DNA of 64,000 nucleotides from Dentipellis sp. KUC8613 (taxonomy: Eukaryota; Basidiomycota; Agaricomycetes; Russulales; Hericiaceae), in assembly GCA_002286715.1 (NCBI GenBank), contig NSJX01000036.1, positions 226,199 through 290,198 of the forward strand. The letters are read 5' to 3'. This document shows positions 1 to 10,742 of the stretch, piece after piece (the first letter of the stretch is position 1; each line of letters starts with the position of its first letter). Under the pieces are notes generated by a model. That model saw only the letters and a program-made list of their open reading frames with translations. It was not told the DNA's origin and ran no database searches. A program made the position numbers and the translations under genes.

Positions 1-1519
1 ACACATTTGTAGGTTTCTTGAGTGGACAGAAGGTCAAAGACGGCGGTGCTCTGAACGCTGGCTTGCGTGCGTATCGGCTTCGCATACGTACAGCTGCGTG
101 CATCCGTGCTAACGATCCTCATTCTTCTAGTCGATCAAAACTTCGCCCTGCAGTGGACTCAAAAACATGTACGACACATTCACAAACCACCCAGTTACAA
201 GCTGACCATCACTTCCGCAGATCTCGAAGTTCGGGGGTGACCCGACTAAGGTGTCAATAATGGGAGAATCGGCAGGCGGTGGCTCCGCGTTGCAGCATAT
301 TGTTGCCCATGGAGGCAACACTAAGCCTCCACTGTTCCGCGCGGCTGTCGCCAACTCACCGTACCTGCCTTTCCAGTATAACTACAACGACTCGATCCCC
401 GAGGTGAGTGAGAGAACATTGGTCTTGACGACGAGTCTAATTATTATGATGAAGGCTATATATTCGAACATCGTGGCTAGGCTCAAGTGAGTTTTCTAGT
501 GCGTCTCTCATGACACCTTTATTCACGGATCTACTCGTAGCTGCACGGACTCGACGGACACGTTGGCGTGTATCCGACAGGTCAATGCTTCTGATCTAGC
601 TGCGGCGGATGCAGCCGTATGCGTGGCTAATTTCTTGGAGCTGTGGACTTTCACTCCTGTGGTCGATGGCGACTTTATTGTCGAACGCCCCACCGAGACG
701 CTCAAACGGGGCCAAGTGAATGGGGTTCGTGTCCTCATACATTCTCTATTAGCTTCCTCCCGTTCTCTGACGCGTTCCACCTCCAGGAAGCGCTGATAGT
801 TTCAACCAACGGGCATGAAGGAGACCTCTTCACTCCTCCTGCTGCCATCGCAGCAGGAAACTTCACTATTACCTCGTACATCACGCAACTTTTGCCTCGT
901 CTTGACGCACAACACATTCAGCAAGCTGTCCAATTGTACTCGACCGGCGAGTTTGACGGCGTTGCAGCGCAGGCATCAGCCGTCATTGGAGATGGTCTGT
1001 CATTCTCCCTTTTTGTTCCATTCAACCTGAACGCTGATTCTATGATTATATCAGTCACTCTCGTGTGCTCCGCGTACGCTATGCTCGCTGCCTTCGGCGA
1101 TCGAGCATGGAAGGTCAGTCAGCCAGCTCGTTCTCGTATGATTCGTCCTCACGAAGCTACGTCTAGGCTGAATTCGCAGTCCCTCCGGGCCTCCACGGCG
1201 AAGACCTTTCATACGAATTCCTCCAGTAAGCCTCCTCTTCATCTCCCCCTCCACAATCCTAACCCCGCCTGCTCCCAGCTTCTCCACGCCCCCGACCTTC
1301 ACCAACACCGACTTCGCCACCGCTTTCCAGCAGGGCTTCATGAACACTGTGCGCGTGCTCGACCCGAACCACAAGTTCGAGCCAACGATTGCGCCCGAGT
1401 GGCCGAGCTGGAAGAACGGACATGCGGAGATGCTCTTCAACCAGACTGCTGGGCCCGATTCGAAGCCGGATGTTAGGGTGATTGAGACGGATCCTGCGCA
1501 GTTGAAGCGCTGCGAGTGA
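1..1519 (+). CDS. Type-B carboxylesterase/lipase, 5' partial
   Basis: Alpha/beta-hydrolase of the type-B carboxylesterase/lipase family, probably secreted and acting on ester bonds; substrate unknown. The window starts inside the gene. Nine exons fit: 1-66, 131-168, 221-403, 455-486 (a 32-nt micro-exon), 541-724, 787-994, 1055-1113, 1167-1225 and 1279-1519, giving 355 residues in one frame. Seen: the segment ALNAGLLDQNFALQW, then the nucleophile elbow GESAGGGS (catalytic Ser codon 269-271), TNGHEGDLF containing the expected acidic residue, and PPGLHGEDL with the catalytic His. The C-terminal WPSWKNG segment also fits the family. The N-terminal third, including the oxyanion hole and any signal peptide, lies outside the window. 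Family assignment is firm; substrate is not inferable. Confidence 0.9.
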
Positions 1520-1773
1520 GTGCTCTTCATGTGAAAACGCATTACGATTCCTGCTAAGGTAATCGTCTATTATGGCGGTTTCTACAGCGGAAAAAAAACG
1601 GACGCGTCAGATTTAAGCGATCCTGGACTAAGAGTTAAGCGTCAGTGGCTGTGCAAGCGTTCACGGCAATTCGCGAGACGGAGAGCGCAGGTTCGATTCT
1701 CACATATGCCGAGATAACAATTTGATAGCTTTATCCAAAGGTTCTCGTTTATATCAGTGAATCTGTACAGTCA
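1520..1773. other. Intergenic, with a tRNA-like relic
   Basis: No open frame of note follows the esterase stop. A B-box-like GTTCGATTC lies at 1691-1699, with a loosely tRNA-like stretch from about 1646 (described separately). Confidence 0.4.
1646..1706 (+). repeat. tRNA-derived relic (SINE head or tRNA pseudogene), left copy
   Basis: Contains a near-consensus RNA polymerase III B box (GGTTCGATTC, 1690-1699) followed by TCACAT. A degenerate A-box-like TGGCTGTGCAAG lies about 45 nt upstream. The same order and spacing, with GTTCGACTCTCACAT, recurs at 5900-5963. No clover-leaf folds cleanly, so a working tRNA is unlikely. Confidence 0.3.
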
Positions 1774-1787
1774 TATGTCAAGCTTCT
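1774..1787. repeat. LINE target-site duplication, left copy
   Basis: TATGTCAAGCTTCT, 14 bp, identical to 5779-5792. It directly abuts the T run that starts the inserted LINE (its poly(A) tail on the minus strand). Confidence 0.9.
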
Positions 1788-1995
1788 TTTTTTTTTTTTT
1801 TTGGAAAGGCTGTGGATTACGCGTCTACTATATCACATGCATCGTAGCTACTGGGTAACGACGACCGTGACTTCAGTCTGTGTAAGCCTTAAACACATAC
1901 TCACTGAGGTGAGAAGTGCCCGAGGAAAAATGCGTTGCCGCACACCCAGCTAGTGCGGGGTAGTGTGGGGCTCCAAGATCCTCCCAATTGTCCCA

Positions 1996-3846
1996 TCAGA
2001 TAAGGGGTCGGGGAGGTTTGATACCCACTAAAACCTCTAGATTTGTATGCCAGTCAGGCTCGGGGCGCTCGAGCACGTCCTCCCATGTTTTTTGCATTAA
2101 TTGTTGGTCTGCATGGCGGTGTCGTAGACGCGTGGTAATAATGCGGTCTGACGTGAGGCGGTCAGTGAGCTCCCGGTACCATCTCGTTGCGATCGCTTTT
2201 GCACTATGGGTGTGTCCCCCGATTACTCGCTCGCATCGTAATTTCCAGATGAGATGGGCGGCCTCCGCTACCAGGATGCAGAGGAGCCATGAGGCGCCTT
2301 GATGAGGCCGGTGGGCGACGTTGTTGGACGGGTTTGAATCGGGTGTGTGGTTTCTGGTTCTGACTTCGAGGCTGCCGCACGCGATGATGAGGCCAAGCGA
2401 TATGTCAGGCCACGACTCTGCGTCATGGGGCCAGAGATCGGTGGCCATCTTCCAGACAAGTTGGGTGGTTGGGTGGGGGCAATCAACGAGGATGTGCTCA
2501 AGGGATTCCGTGTGGTGGTTGCAGGCGGGACACTTCGTGCACCCTTCGCAGGACGGGATGTTCTTCCAGTATGCTCCGACTTTGAAGGCATTGTGAGCAC
2601 GGTAGAGGAATTGTTGTGTTGGTTTTCGTATGTCTCGGTGCATGCGTTGTTTCCATATCATCTCTGCGGTTTCCTTTGCGTTCTTATACGAGCTGATGGC
2701 GGTTTTTGCCAGGGCAATGTTTGTTTTCGTTCCTTCTCGGGGAGGGACTTTAGGTGCGTGTGTCAGGCGGATCCCATGGTACGCGATCGCTTGTGTGATG
2801 GTGGATAGTTTTGCTCCTTGTAGCCGGAAGGGTGGGGGTATTGTGAGGTTCAGGGTATCCGGGTGCGTCTTTCGTGCGCCTTCGTTTGCCTTTTGGTTGG
2901 ATCTTTCATTGCCTAGAATGCCGCTGTGCCCCTTCACCCATTCAAAGTGGGTCGGAGCTGATCTTTTACGTAGGTGGTAGACTGTGGCTTCGAAGAACTC
3001 TCGGTTTGCGACACCGATCCATCCTCAATCTTCCCAGTCTGGTAGAAATTCGGTAAGTCCGTCTATGACATATCTGGAGTCTGTTTTGAAAGTGATTTCC
3101 ACGAAGTCATCGGTTTGTTGCAGTGCGACTAAGACTGCAACAATTTCGCCGATTTGGTTGGACTGTCGGGGTCCTGGTATGCGGAACACACGGTTGGCGG
3201 CGTCGGTGTCGCTGATCCAGATTCCACTGCTGCATCGCGCGTTTTCCTTACCATTGTTGATACAGGAGCCGTCGGTGTATATCACGACGTGTTCGGGGGC
3301 GCGGCCGTTCATCGGTTTGGACAGCCGTGTGGCGGGCGTATCAGAGAGCTGGTCGGGGTCTGTAAAGATCCGGAAGCATTCAGCTAGGTCAGTCTTGCAG
3401 GTTACCATTGGGTCAAATGTTATTATTCCTTTCATGCCATTGGTGCGTGTTTCGTTGTTCTTCTCCTTCCTTGTGTGGGTGAGCGATAGGCCATCTGTGT
3501 GTCCTGGGGTATTCGGATTCGTTTTCGGGGTCAGTTTATTGATTATTTTTTGTGCAGCTAGGGCGCATTTGTGGGGGCTCTCGCATCCCAACGCGCGGTC
3601 GGTGCGGCATGGTGGACACGCACAGTTGCACTGAGTTTTATGCCGGGGGTGTTGTTGTGGATCGAGGCGGTGACTCATGCGTATGAGGCCTGCCGTAGTC
3701 GTAATTTTATGGACCACATTCAGGCAGCTGGACAACTGGGGCATTCGTTGTTTTTTTGGCACCAAGGTGGTGCCAGGCTGGGAGTTGGGTGCAAAGGTTG
3801 TGCGTGAGGTGTAGGGCGGCAAAGCTAGCATTATGGGTACAGGCAA
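1996..3846 (-). pseudogene. LINE ORF2 RNase H and C-terminal Cys/His region (frameshifted)
   Basis: Continuation of the element's ORF in two further frames. The piece at 3025-3846 holds the RNase H start (YTDGSC, later a GE acidic position and TDSRYV). The frame breaks near 3025. The piece at 1996-2937 resumes with VKGHSGILGNE, the RNase H end, then a Cys/His zinc-knuckle-like motif (CEGCTKCPACNHH, later LVDCPH) typical of fungal LINE C-termini. At least one shift inside RNase H and one between RT and RNase H mean this is a dead copy. Confidence 0.88.
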
Positions 3847-5777
3847 TTTTCAGCATTTCCCTTACATAGCTGGGGAGAGCGTTGTGCTTGGGTCCTCGTT
3901 TCGGCGGCTCCCACGTTTGTAGGAACACATTTATGTTCTCAAGGCCGATGATATCGGCCGGCGCATACTCATTGATGAGGACATCGACAATGAATGCCCA
4001 AGCGGGATGCTTGGGCGAGAGGTCAAGGTAGTCCCTAAGCCACGTTATTGTAATTGCTTGGTTTTGTGTTGTGATGTCAAGTAGACCAATGCCACCAGCT
4101 TCTATCGGGAGGTATAAGTTTTCGAGTGAGAGCGACAGGGATTTCGCGCCATCCCAGATGAAGTTTCGGATTATTTTGACAAGGGCATCCTCTATTGTGC
4201 GCGGCATGCCCTGTACCTTTGCAAGGTATTGTGTCATTCCTCCGACTATCCATTGGACAATGATTTGTTTCCCTAGTAGTGTTGGGTGGCTTAATGCCCA
4301 CCGTGCGAGGGTGCTTTGGACTTTGTCGAGGGTGACTTCCCATGGGGACACGTCGTCAATATTGTTCCCTATCCACGCGCCGAGGTATCGTGTGACTTCG
4401 CCGTCAGGTGCTATCCTTATGTCGGTGGGTAGTGGGTGCGGGTCATCCTCATGGAGTCGTCTGGTTGTGATGACCCGGTTTCTATGCTCTTCGGAACCAA
4501 TGGGAATCACCTCTGTTTTGTTGATATTGAATTTTGCCCCTGAGGCATCGCACCATCTATCGAGGATGTCAGTCACATCGGCATAGCGGTCGGATTTCTT
4601 CAGGTATAGGGCAGTGTCGTCAGCAAATAGGCTTATCAGGACTTGTCGTGTGTAGCCGGGGATTTTGAACCCATCAATCTTTGGTGAATCGCGGAACATG
4701 CAGGCTAGAGGTTCGATTGCGAGGTCGAATAGGAGACACGACAGAGGGTCTCCTTGGCGAACCCCTCTGTTCACAGTGAATGGGGCGCTGAGGAAACCAT
4801 TTATCATAACTGAGGTTTTTGCGCCCGTGTAAAGGGAGTGGATCGTATTGCGGAAGCGTTCAGGGAGGCGGAATTTTTCCAGGACTTTCCATAGGTAGTC
4901 GTGTTCAATTTTATCATACGCTTTCTCTTGGTCCAGTGCGAGGAGTGCACCATTGTTGTCTGTGATCTCGGCATAGTGGATCATAGTTCGAGCTAGTTGG
5001 GTCTGGTGGTAAATCGAGCAGCCCAGTACAAATCCGGCCTGGTCTGTGTGTATAAGTGGGCTTATTATTCGTGAAAGCTGTGTGGCGAGCACTTTTGTAA
5101 AGATTTTGTAATCCGTGTTTAGTAGGGTAATGGGGCGATAATTCGCGATCTCAGTGCGATTGTTCTTCTTGTAGATCGGGCACATCCACCCCAGTGTGAA
5201 CTGTGTTGCCTCGTCGACACCATGTAGTTGGATGTCGTTATACACTTGTTGGAGGGTTTTCGCGATGTCGAAGGTTGGTCTGTGTTCTTTCTTTGCTGTC
5301 TTGTTTAGTGTGACGATCTTCTTCCATAGTTCGTAGGGGAATCCGTCAATGCCAGCGGCTGTGCCGAGTTTAGCACCTAGGAGTGCGGTTTCAACGTCTT
5401 TGGTTTCTAATAGGCTTGCTAGGCTGGTTTCTTTGTCTGGGGGGAGGAGTTGACTATTTGGTACGTGAGCTGTCACGCTGTATATTGTTTCCTGGCGGTG
5501 GGCCTCTGATTCGTTTGGGTTTCGGCCCGCCATCTGCAGGTCATCATGGTATTGTCGTGCTAGTTCAGCCATCCGTTTGGAGTGTGTTATGTAGCGTCGG
5601 GGATGGGAGTTCATTATTCGCAGACGCAGGATAATATCGCGTGGTTTCTTGTCGGCATTTACGCCCGTCCAGTACTTTGTGGGCTGTTCCCCTTCGATGG
5701 CATATTGTGCTTTTGAGGTGTTTCGGGCTGTGGTGCGTAATTTTCCCTCTAGCCGTGTGATTTCGTCATTAATGATG
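3707..5777 (-). pseudogene. LINE ORF2 reverse transcriptase part
   Basis: Open without interruption from the 5' truncation point (about 5777) down to 3707. Reverse-transcriptase landmarks in order: YKKNNRTEIANYRPITLL, DQAGFVLG, ALDQEKAYDKIEHDYL, NRGVRQGDPLS and the catalytic FADDTALYL box. The missing 5' portion would have held the apurinic endonuclease and any ORF1. The frame shifts near 3.7-3.85 kb, where the RNase H part continues in another frame, so no full ORF2 product can be made. Confidence 0.92.
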
Positions 5778-5778
5778 G

Positions 5779-5792
5779 TATGTCAAGCTTCT
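5779..5792. repeat. LINE target-site duplication, right copy
   Basis: Second copy of TATGTCAAGCTTCT, at the 5' end of the minus-strand element. Confidence 0.9.
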
Positions 5793-6584
5793 ATTTATTA
5801 TATAAATGAGGGTCCGTCTATCATACCGTACCGTAGCACTCAGTAAAAGAAACCGCACCCGTCACTGACTCATCGGGCTATTGTCATCGTTTGGAGGAGG
5901 TGGTCCAGCCGTTCATGATCAGTGCGTAATGTCGGCCTGCGGTGGGTTCGACTCTCACATCGTGCACATTATTTGTTGGGAATCTTCAATAATTCATTCC
6001 ACCTTGAATTGCCTTGAATTTACCGCTTGATATGCAGGCCAATCTTCGAGTTGTCTCAAATTTAAGCAAGCCAGTATTTACTACGATCCTGACGGATTTA
6101 TGTTATCACAACGAAACCGATGGATCTGCAAGGAATCGTACTGCCGTGCGACGCATCGGCCTCTCCCCCCAAGTTGATGGAGCTTTTGCTAATGCAAGTG
6201 TGCAGGTTCTGGAGTAGTGTCTCTGCTATCGTCGCTCAATGATGCGATGCTTTATCCATACCATACCATACTTTTTTTAATCAATTGAGAACTATCTTTG
6301 ACGAAGTTACCTCTCGAAGATAACATAGCTTGCGGGTGGCTATGTCGATTTCAGGGTTTCTAGACATGCTCATCAATACAACTTTGAATACTCGGGAAGT
6401 ATGCTTATAGACCAGATGCTCCCGTCTTGGTTTCAATTGAATACTCTCCTCGCGATGTCCACAAGCTCGCTCACGAATATCTTCAGTCTGATTCAAATCG
6501 CCTGCCTGCCTGATAAAATATAGCACACCCACAAGAAATGCTAAGATCGCGAACAAAAACCCAGAACACACATCCCGTCCCCAT
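5793..6584. other. Intergenic region before TAF6 3' end
   Basis: No supported gene. Holds the right tRNA-like relic (5900-5963) and otherwise AT-rich sequence with many stops in all frames. Confidence 0.4.
5900..5963 (+). repeat. tRNA-derived relic, right copy
   Basis: A-box-like TGGTCCAGCCG (5901-5911) and B-box-like GGGTTCGACTC (5944-5954) at tRNA-like spacing, followed by TCACAT as in the left copy. A convincing clover-leaf does not form. Before the LINE inserted, the two relics lay roughly 190 bp apart. Confidence 0.35.
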
Positions 6585-8137
6585 CTAGCCTCCCTCAAGA
6601 ATACTCTTCACCCACTGCGAATCGCCCCTCAGCCTCTCCGCGAAGTACTCCCCCATGCTCTCCTTCAGCCGCTCCAGCAACAGCCTATCCTCCTCCTTGC
6701 TCTCATCCAGAGGCATGGGCAGCGCCGACCGCGGGCCGAGCGCATCCAGCGCCTCCATGACGCGCTCTCCCAGCCCGCCCTCCTCTCCCGGCATGCACTC
6801 GCCCCCGATGACCTTCGCGCCGCCCGCGCCGACGAGGCCCTTGCGCACGGCCTCCTTCCCGATCCCTGCGAGGCCCTTGAGGGCGCCCTCTCGTGTTGCA
6901 CGGCTCTTGCCTGGAGAGAGGAGTGCGAGGAGCAGTGTTTTCATGATGCGCGGCGAGAGCGAGGGGTAGGTTGTGGAGTGCCGGGTGAGGACGTGCGAGA
7001 GTGTGGATGCGGCGGAAGTGCGGAGGTGCGTGCTGTGGCTGGGCGGGAGGGAGGAGTTGAGGAGCGTGGAGAGTATTGGAGGCAAAATTTGATGGAGCTG
7101 TTCATAGGATCTCGTTAGAGCTACGATACAACGGCATTAAAGGAGCAACGCACGTATGGCTCTACAAAGAGCGTGCTGTTGTCCAGGAGTGCGGCTATCA
7201 CGTCCAAGAGCACTTCAAGTGTGCGCCCATCGCTTTCGCTCTGCGCGCCCTCCTTGAGCGCAGTCACTACGCCCTCACCCACCCACTTCACAAGATACGG
7301 CAGTAACGCCTGCAAGCCGGCATCGTGGCGGAGACTGGCGAGCGCCGCCGTACGCTTCGTTGTGTCCGCAGTGGGTGGAAGCAGCGATGCCGTCAGGCGT
7401 GTGTAGTACAGCTGCAGCTCACGCGACAGCACCTGCTTCACGAGCTGCTGTTGCTGTTGCTGCTGTTGTGTTTGTGTGGGTCGACGCGACTGGCCGGGCG
7501 ATGGCGGCGCGGCGCCGTTGACGCGCGGTGCGGTTGCGGTTGCGGGCTCCTCCTGGGGGACGGCAGGTGGGTTTTCGGGAATAAGGGGCTGTACACCTTC
7601 TACGGCGAGCCAATGGGCGGTCCATCGCACGCCGCTGGGCATCGTGAGTTTCTCCTCTTTCAATACTCGGTCAAAGTCGATCTCTTCGTCCTCGATGAAG
7701 TAGACCGTCCCTGCGGAGGGAAGTTGGGAGTAGGGTAGTGCGCGTCGGAAGGTAGGTGGGTTGTGCGAGGTGTGGCCGTAGAGAGGTTCGATGTTCAGCA
7801 CGCGAAGCGCTTGGTCGATGTCGGCGGTGGTGAGGGTGGTGCGTCGTGAATGTCGCATGAAGCGCGATGCTTCCTGTCAGGGATGTGAGCATTTGATACA
7901 TGTTCATGCGAAGAAGATTCACCTCTACGACCTGGTGTATCCTGTACTCTACATCGCTGGCGAGCGCCGCTGCTACGGTGTCCGAAAGGTTCGTGATCCC
8001 CAACGCTTCCGCAACATCCTGGATCCTACGTGGTATCGCACCTCTTTACATCGTATGCAGAGTCTCACCTTGATAGAATCTGCCTTGTAGAGGCCTGACG
8101 CCTGGTTCTGCGACTTCGCTGACTTCTGCTTGCTCAT
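6585..8137 (-). CDS. TAF6: TFIID subunit TAF6
   Basis: Nuclear TATA-binding-protein-associated factor of TFIID (and of SAGA in many fungi). Four exons on the minus strand: 8137-8069, 8018-7923, 7873-7154 and 7097-6585, giving 465 residues. Residues about 15-70 form the histone fold (IKDVAESLG-like start, ASDVEYRIHQVVEEASRFM, then TTADIDQALRVLNIEPLYG), the H4-like part that pairs with TAF9. A YFIEDEEIDF segment and a Gln tract (about residue 165) follow. The C-terminal half is helical (LLPYLVKWVGEGV, LHQILPPILSTLL), matching the TAF6 HEAT-repeat domain. Length is normal for fungi. The start was chosen because it gives a short basic N-terminus directly before the histone fold. Confidence 0.93.
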
Positions 8138-9143
8138 GGTTGCTTGCTGCTAAACGCCGTCCTTCTCAAGAGAATTTGGGACCACAGTTATGATATAGCT
8201 TCCTACACGGCCTTATAGTGAGCCCTGTCGTCTCTTTTGAAGTAAAGCTATAAAGATTGTATACTAACCTGTGGTTGAAGCTTGTGGTTGAGCGAGACTG
8301 CCGAGGCGGTAATACTAGAAATGCTTTGTCAGCAAAAGCGGCCTGGGAAGAGTTTCCTAATCAGGACTGAGCCTCCTCCTTGAACTCGAACGACAGTGTC
8401 GACTCGTACAGACTTCACGCAACTCTATAGCTGTATGACCACCAAGCCGTCCGCTACTCGTAAATTTATAGGTAAAGGTTTAATCGGTTTTCCTTCTATT
8501 GACCATCAGAGTGAATAGTGACTCGGACCCACCATGCCGCTCGGTTTCGTGCGCCTGATTTGATCTCGAGTTATCCACTGCACAATGTCCTACGGGCCTA
8601 TCACCAGCCAATACACATACGTTCTGATCATGCCTTCACTAGAGGGTTTGCTATAGGAGCAGTGCATCTCTCGCCTCGATGTAATCTCACGGCGGCGGCG
8701 GATCCAATATCACAATGGTCCATCTCAAGCGCCCTGGTCCCTGGAGGCAGCGAAGACCCATGCCCATTGTCGGCCGTGTCGTCTTTATCTACAGAAATAT
8801 GCGGACTCCTCGACTTGAATAGTCAAGGTGGTGGTGGTGCGTATGATTTCCATCGTCGAATCTAGGATTTCAATTACAAAAAGTATCTGAATGTTCCACT
8901 AGTTAGTCAATATCCTGGGGTTCCACGTTCAATGCGCCTTCAACAACGAGAAACTCATGAAATAGGTACTTGGGCTGTGATGACAGGATGAGTCGACGTA
9001 ATGCATCGGATGAGATATAAAACGACGCAAGGTCTGTCGCTCTGTCTACAGCAGTGCTCTGTCTTTCGTTTCATCCCATTTGCTTCTTCAAACTTGGCAC
9101 TGGCTGCCTTACAACTGCCGCATCCTTTATCCAGTTTTTCGCA
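8138..9143. other. Intergenic region between TAF6 and SSP1
   Basis: Upstream of both the divergent TAF6 and SSP1. No supported gene. A TATA box for SSP1 lies at 9015-9022. Confidence 0.5.
9015..9022 (+). promoter_or_regulatory. TATA box of SSP1
   Basis: TATAAAAC, about 130 nt before the SSP1 ATG. Confidence 0.55.
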
Positions 9144-9599
9144 ATGCATTTCCACCTTCTCATCGCCATTCTATACACAACAGCGCTGTGCGCTTCCGCC
9201 ACGCCCATCGGTTCCAGCGGCAAGCTGGACATTCGCGATGCTGGCACAGTCAATCCTGTCTCATTCCCGGCCAATACAAACACAGTTCAAGTCGCGCCTC
9301 CTGGGACAGACACTGTCTACCACGATACCGCCACAGCCGACCACAATACAGCCAACCCCTTCACAGTCCCGCACGACACGGAGACCTACAATCCAATGCC
9401 GGCCACTCGAGTTCCTCGCGCCCCATCCGCTCCTACCCTGACCTTCGACTCTGGGAAGGTCACTCCTTCTGCAATCGAGTATTTTCAACCCGGAGACGCT
9501 GGCAAGTCTACCTTCACCGATTTCGGTAGCCACCCAGCCCCACCATCGTATTCTGACCACTCTGTGTTGCAGCTTTTCACGACTAATGCTGGGCCGTAG
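9144..9599 (+). CDS. Small secreted protein SSP1 (unrecognised)
   Basis: Single-exon reading frame of 151 residues. The first 19 residues (MHFHLLIAIL...LCASA) are a clear signal peptide, with cleavage expected before TPIG. The mature part is rich in Thr, Pro, Asp and Ser, has no cysteine and no recognised domain, and reads like an extended secreted protein. The start MHF...ASA-TP is the same as in the other SSP genes of this window. It lacks the TGAKSF and GFRR motifs of the right-hand array. Signal peptide is seen; family membership is inferred from the N-terminus and promoter; function unknown. Confidence 0.7.
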   Translation: MHFHLLIAILYTTALCASATPIGSSGKLDIRDAGTVNPVSFPANTNTVQVAPPGTDTVYHDTATADHNTANPFTVPHDTETYNPMPATRVPRAPSAPTLTFDSGKVTPSAIEYFQPGDAGKSTFTDFGSHPAPPSYSDHSVLQLFTTNAGP

Positions 9600-10427
9600 A
9601 AATGCCTTCCAATAATTTGTATGGAGCAATCGGTGAGTACGCTTTCACTCCCTAGATATTTGGACTCAATGCTGTTTTGCAGATGGCAAGTCGTCGACGG
9701 TACATCAGACCTTGCTCATTCCATTGTGTCAGTAGTTGTAGCACCGTTCAGAAGTTCCGTGGCCCAGATGAATTCCACTCGCTCGACATTACAAGCACCA
9801 GTTGTCTTTGAACGATCTTTCTCGACAGGACTTCCCGACTTCAGAAGGTCCGGCGTTGTTGAAGTATTGCTAAAAACAAGTTGAATAGCCGCAGATTTCT
9901 GAAATCAGGAGGACATATCCTTTGTATTCGAATTGCTCAAACTGCTCAGTTGGTGGCCGGAAATTATTTGAGTCTCGTACTAGACACCCCTCGTCCACTA
10001 TCGAAGCTCACTCAGATGTATCGCATCTCGCAGGACTGTGAAGCAATCTCTCGGAAGCGTCAACTTTCTAGGTCAACCCGGACGCTAATGAGCGCCGCCT
10101 GCCCCTGAAGGCAGCGTAGATGTGCCCATTTCCTCACTACTTACCCAAATGTCGTAAACCTCCAATTCGAGTGGTGCGTGCAATACGTCCATTCGCTTAT
10201 CGACCCAACTTCCACCGAACATCGCTAGCCGATGCACAGACTCCAGGATCCACGAACTTTTGAGTATGTGCACTCTTGCATCGCCTCGGCATTGTGCCTC
10301 CAAGCGAAGCTGAAGCTATAAAATAGCGAACCTATGGCTTTCATTCTGCATCTCACTTTTCTACTTCTTCACCCCAGCGGCACCGGTTGCCCTTCACTGC
10401 CCACCTTTCAGCCATCAATTTTTCGAC
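9600..10427. other. Intergenic region between SSP1 and SSP2
   Basis: No supported gene; the TATA box of SSP2 lies at 10317-10324. Confidence 0.5.
10317..10324 (+). promoter_or_regulatory. TATA box of SSP2
   Basis: TATAAAAT, about 110 nt before the SSP2 ATG. Confidence 0.55.
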
Positions 10428-10742
10428 ATGTATTTCAGCCGTCTCTTCGCTCTTTTGGGCTTGACAGCGTTGCGCGCGTCTGCAGCTCCCGTTATCCCCA
10501 CGGGTGGTCTCACCACTCTGCTCCCTCCCATTACCACTCACATCCCAATCGTTGTCCACGAGCCTCGCAACCTGAGGCTCAGGCCACCCGTCAAGCCTCC
10601 GCCGCCCACTCCTTCAGTCATCGGGGTTAATCATGCACCTCCCTTCGATGAGGCGTAAGTCAACTTGAACGCTTATCCTCTATGACGTATAACTAACGGG
10701 CACACGTGCGATTTTTCTCTCCGTCGTCTTGACAGACAATGA
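10428..10742 (+). CDS. Small secreted protein SSP2 (unrecognised)
   Basis: Short secreted protein: MYFSRLFALLGLTALRASA is a signal peptide, followed by APVIPTGG and a Pro-rich stretch (PPVKPPPPTPS). The best splice pair is a GTAAGT donor at 10655 and a CAG acceptor ending at 10735, giving exons 10428-10654 and 10736-10742 and only 77 residues. Another frame across the second exon (DNEVGYPTGRSEDGG) looks more protein-like but does not match the phase, so the 3' end is uncertain. No cysteines, no known domain. Confidence 0.55.

Larger units (their letters stand above)
1788..5778 (-). mobile_element. Non-LTR retrotransposon (LINE), 5'-truncated, dead copy
   Basis: A 3,991-bp insertion on the minus strand. 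Its 3' end is a T run (poly(A), about 1788-1802) beside the left duplication. Its 5' end stops at 5778 in the middle of coding sequence, the usual product of incomplete target-primed reverse transcription. The 14-bp duplications at 1774-1787 and 5779-5792 are identical, suggesting a recent insertion, yet the coding region already has frame breaks. The content is reverse transcriptase, RNase H and a C-terminal Cys/His motif, as in fungal Tad/I-like LINEs. The clade is inferred from domain order only. About 190 bp of non-coding 3' region follows the last stop. Confidence 0.93.

Noticed and set aside
2347..5634. Plus-strand frames inside the LINE (for example 2984-3634 and 4071-4586)
   Set aside because: Antisense to the reverse transcriptase and RNase H coding region.
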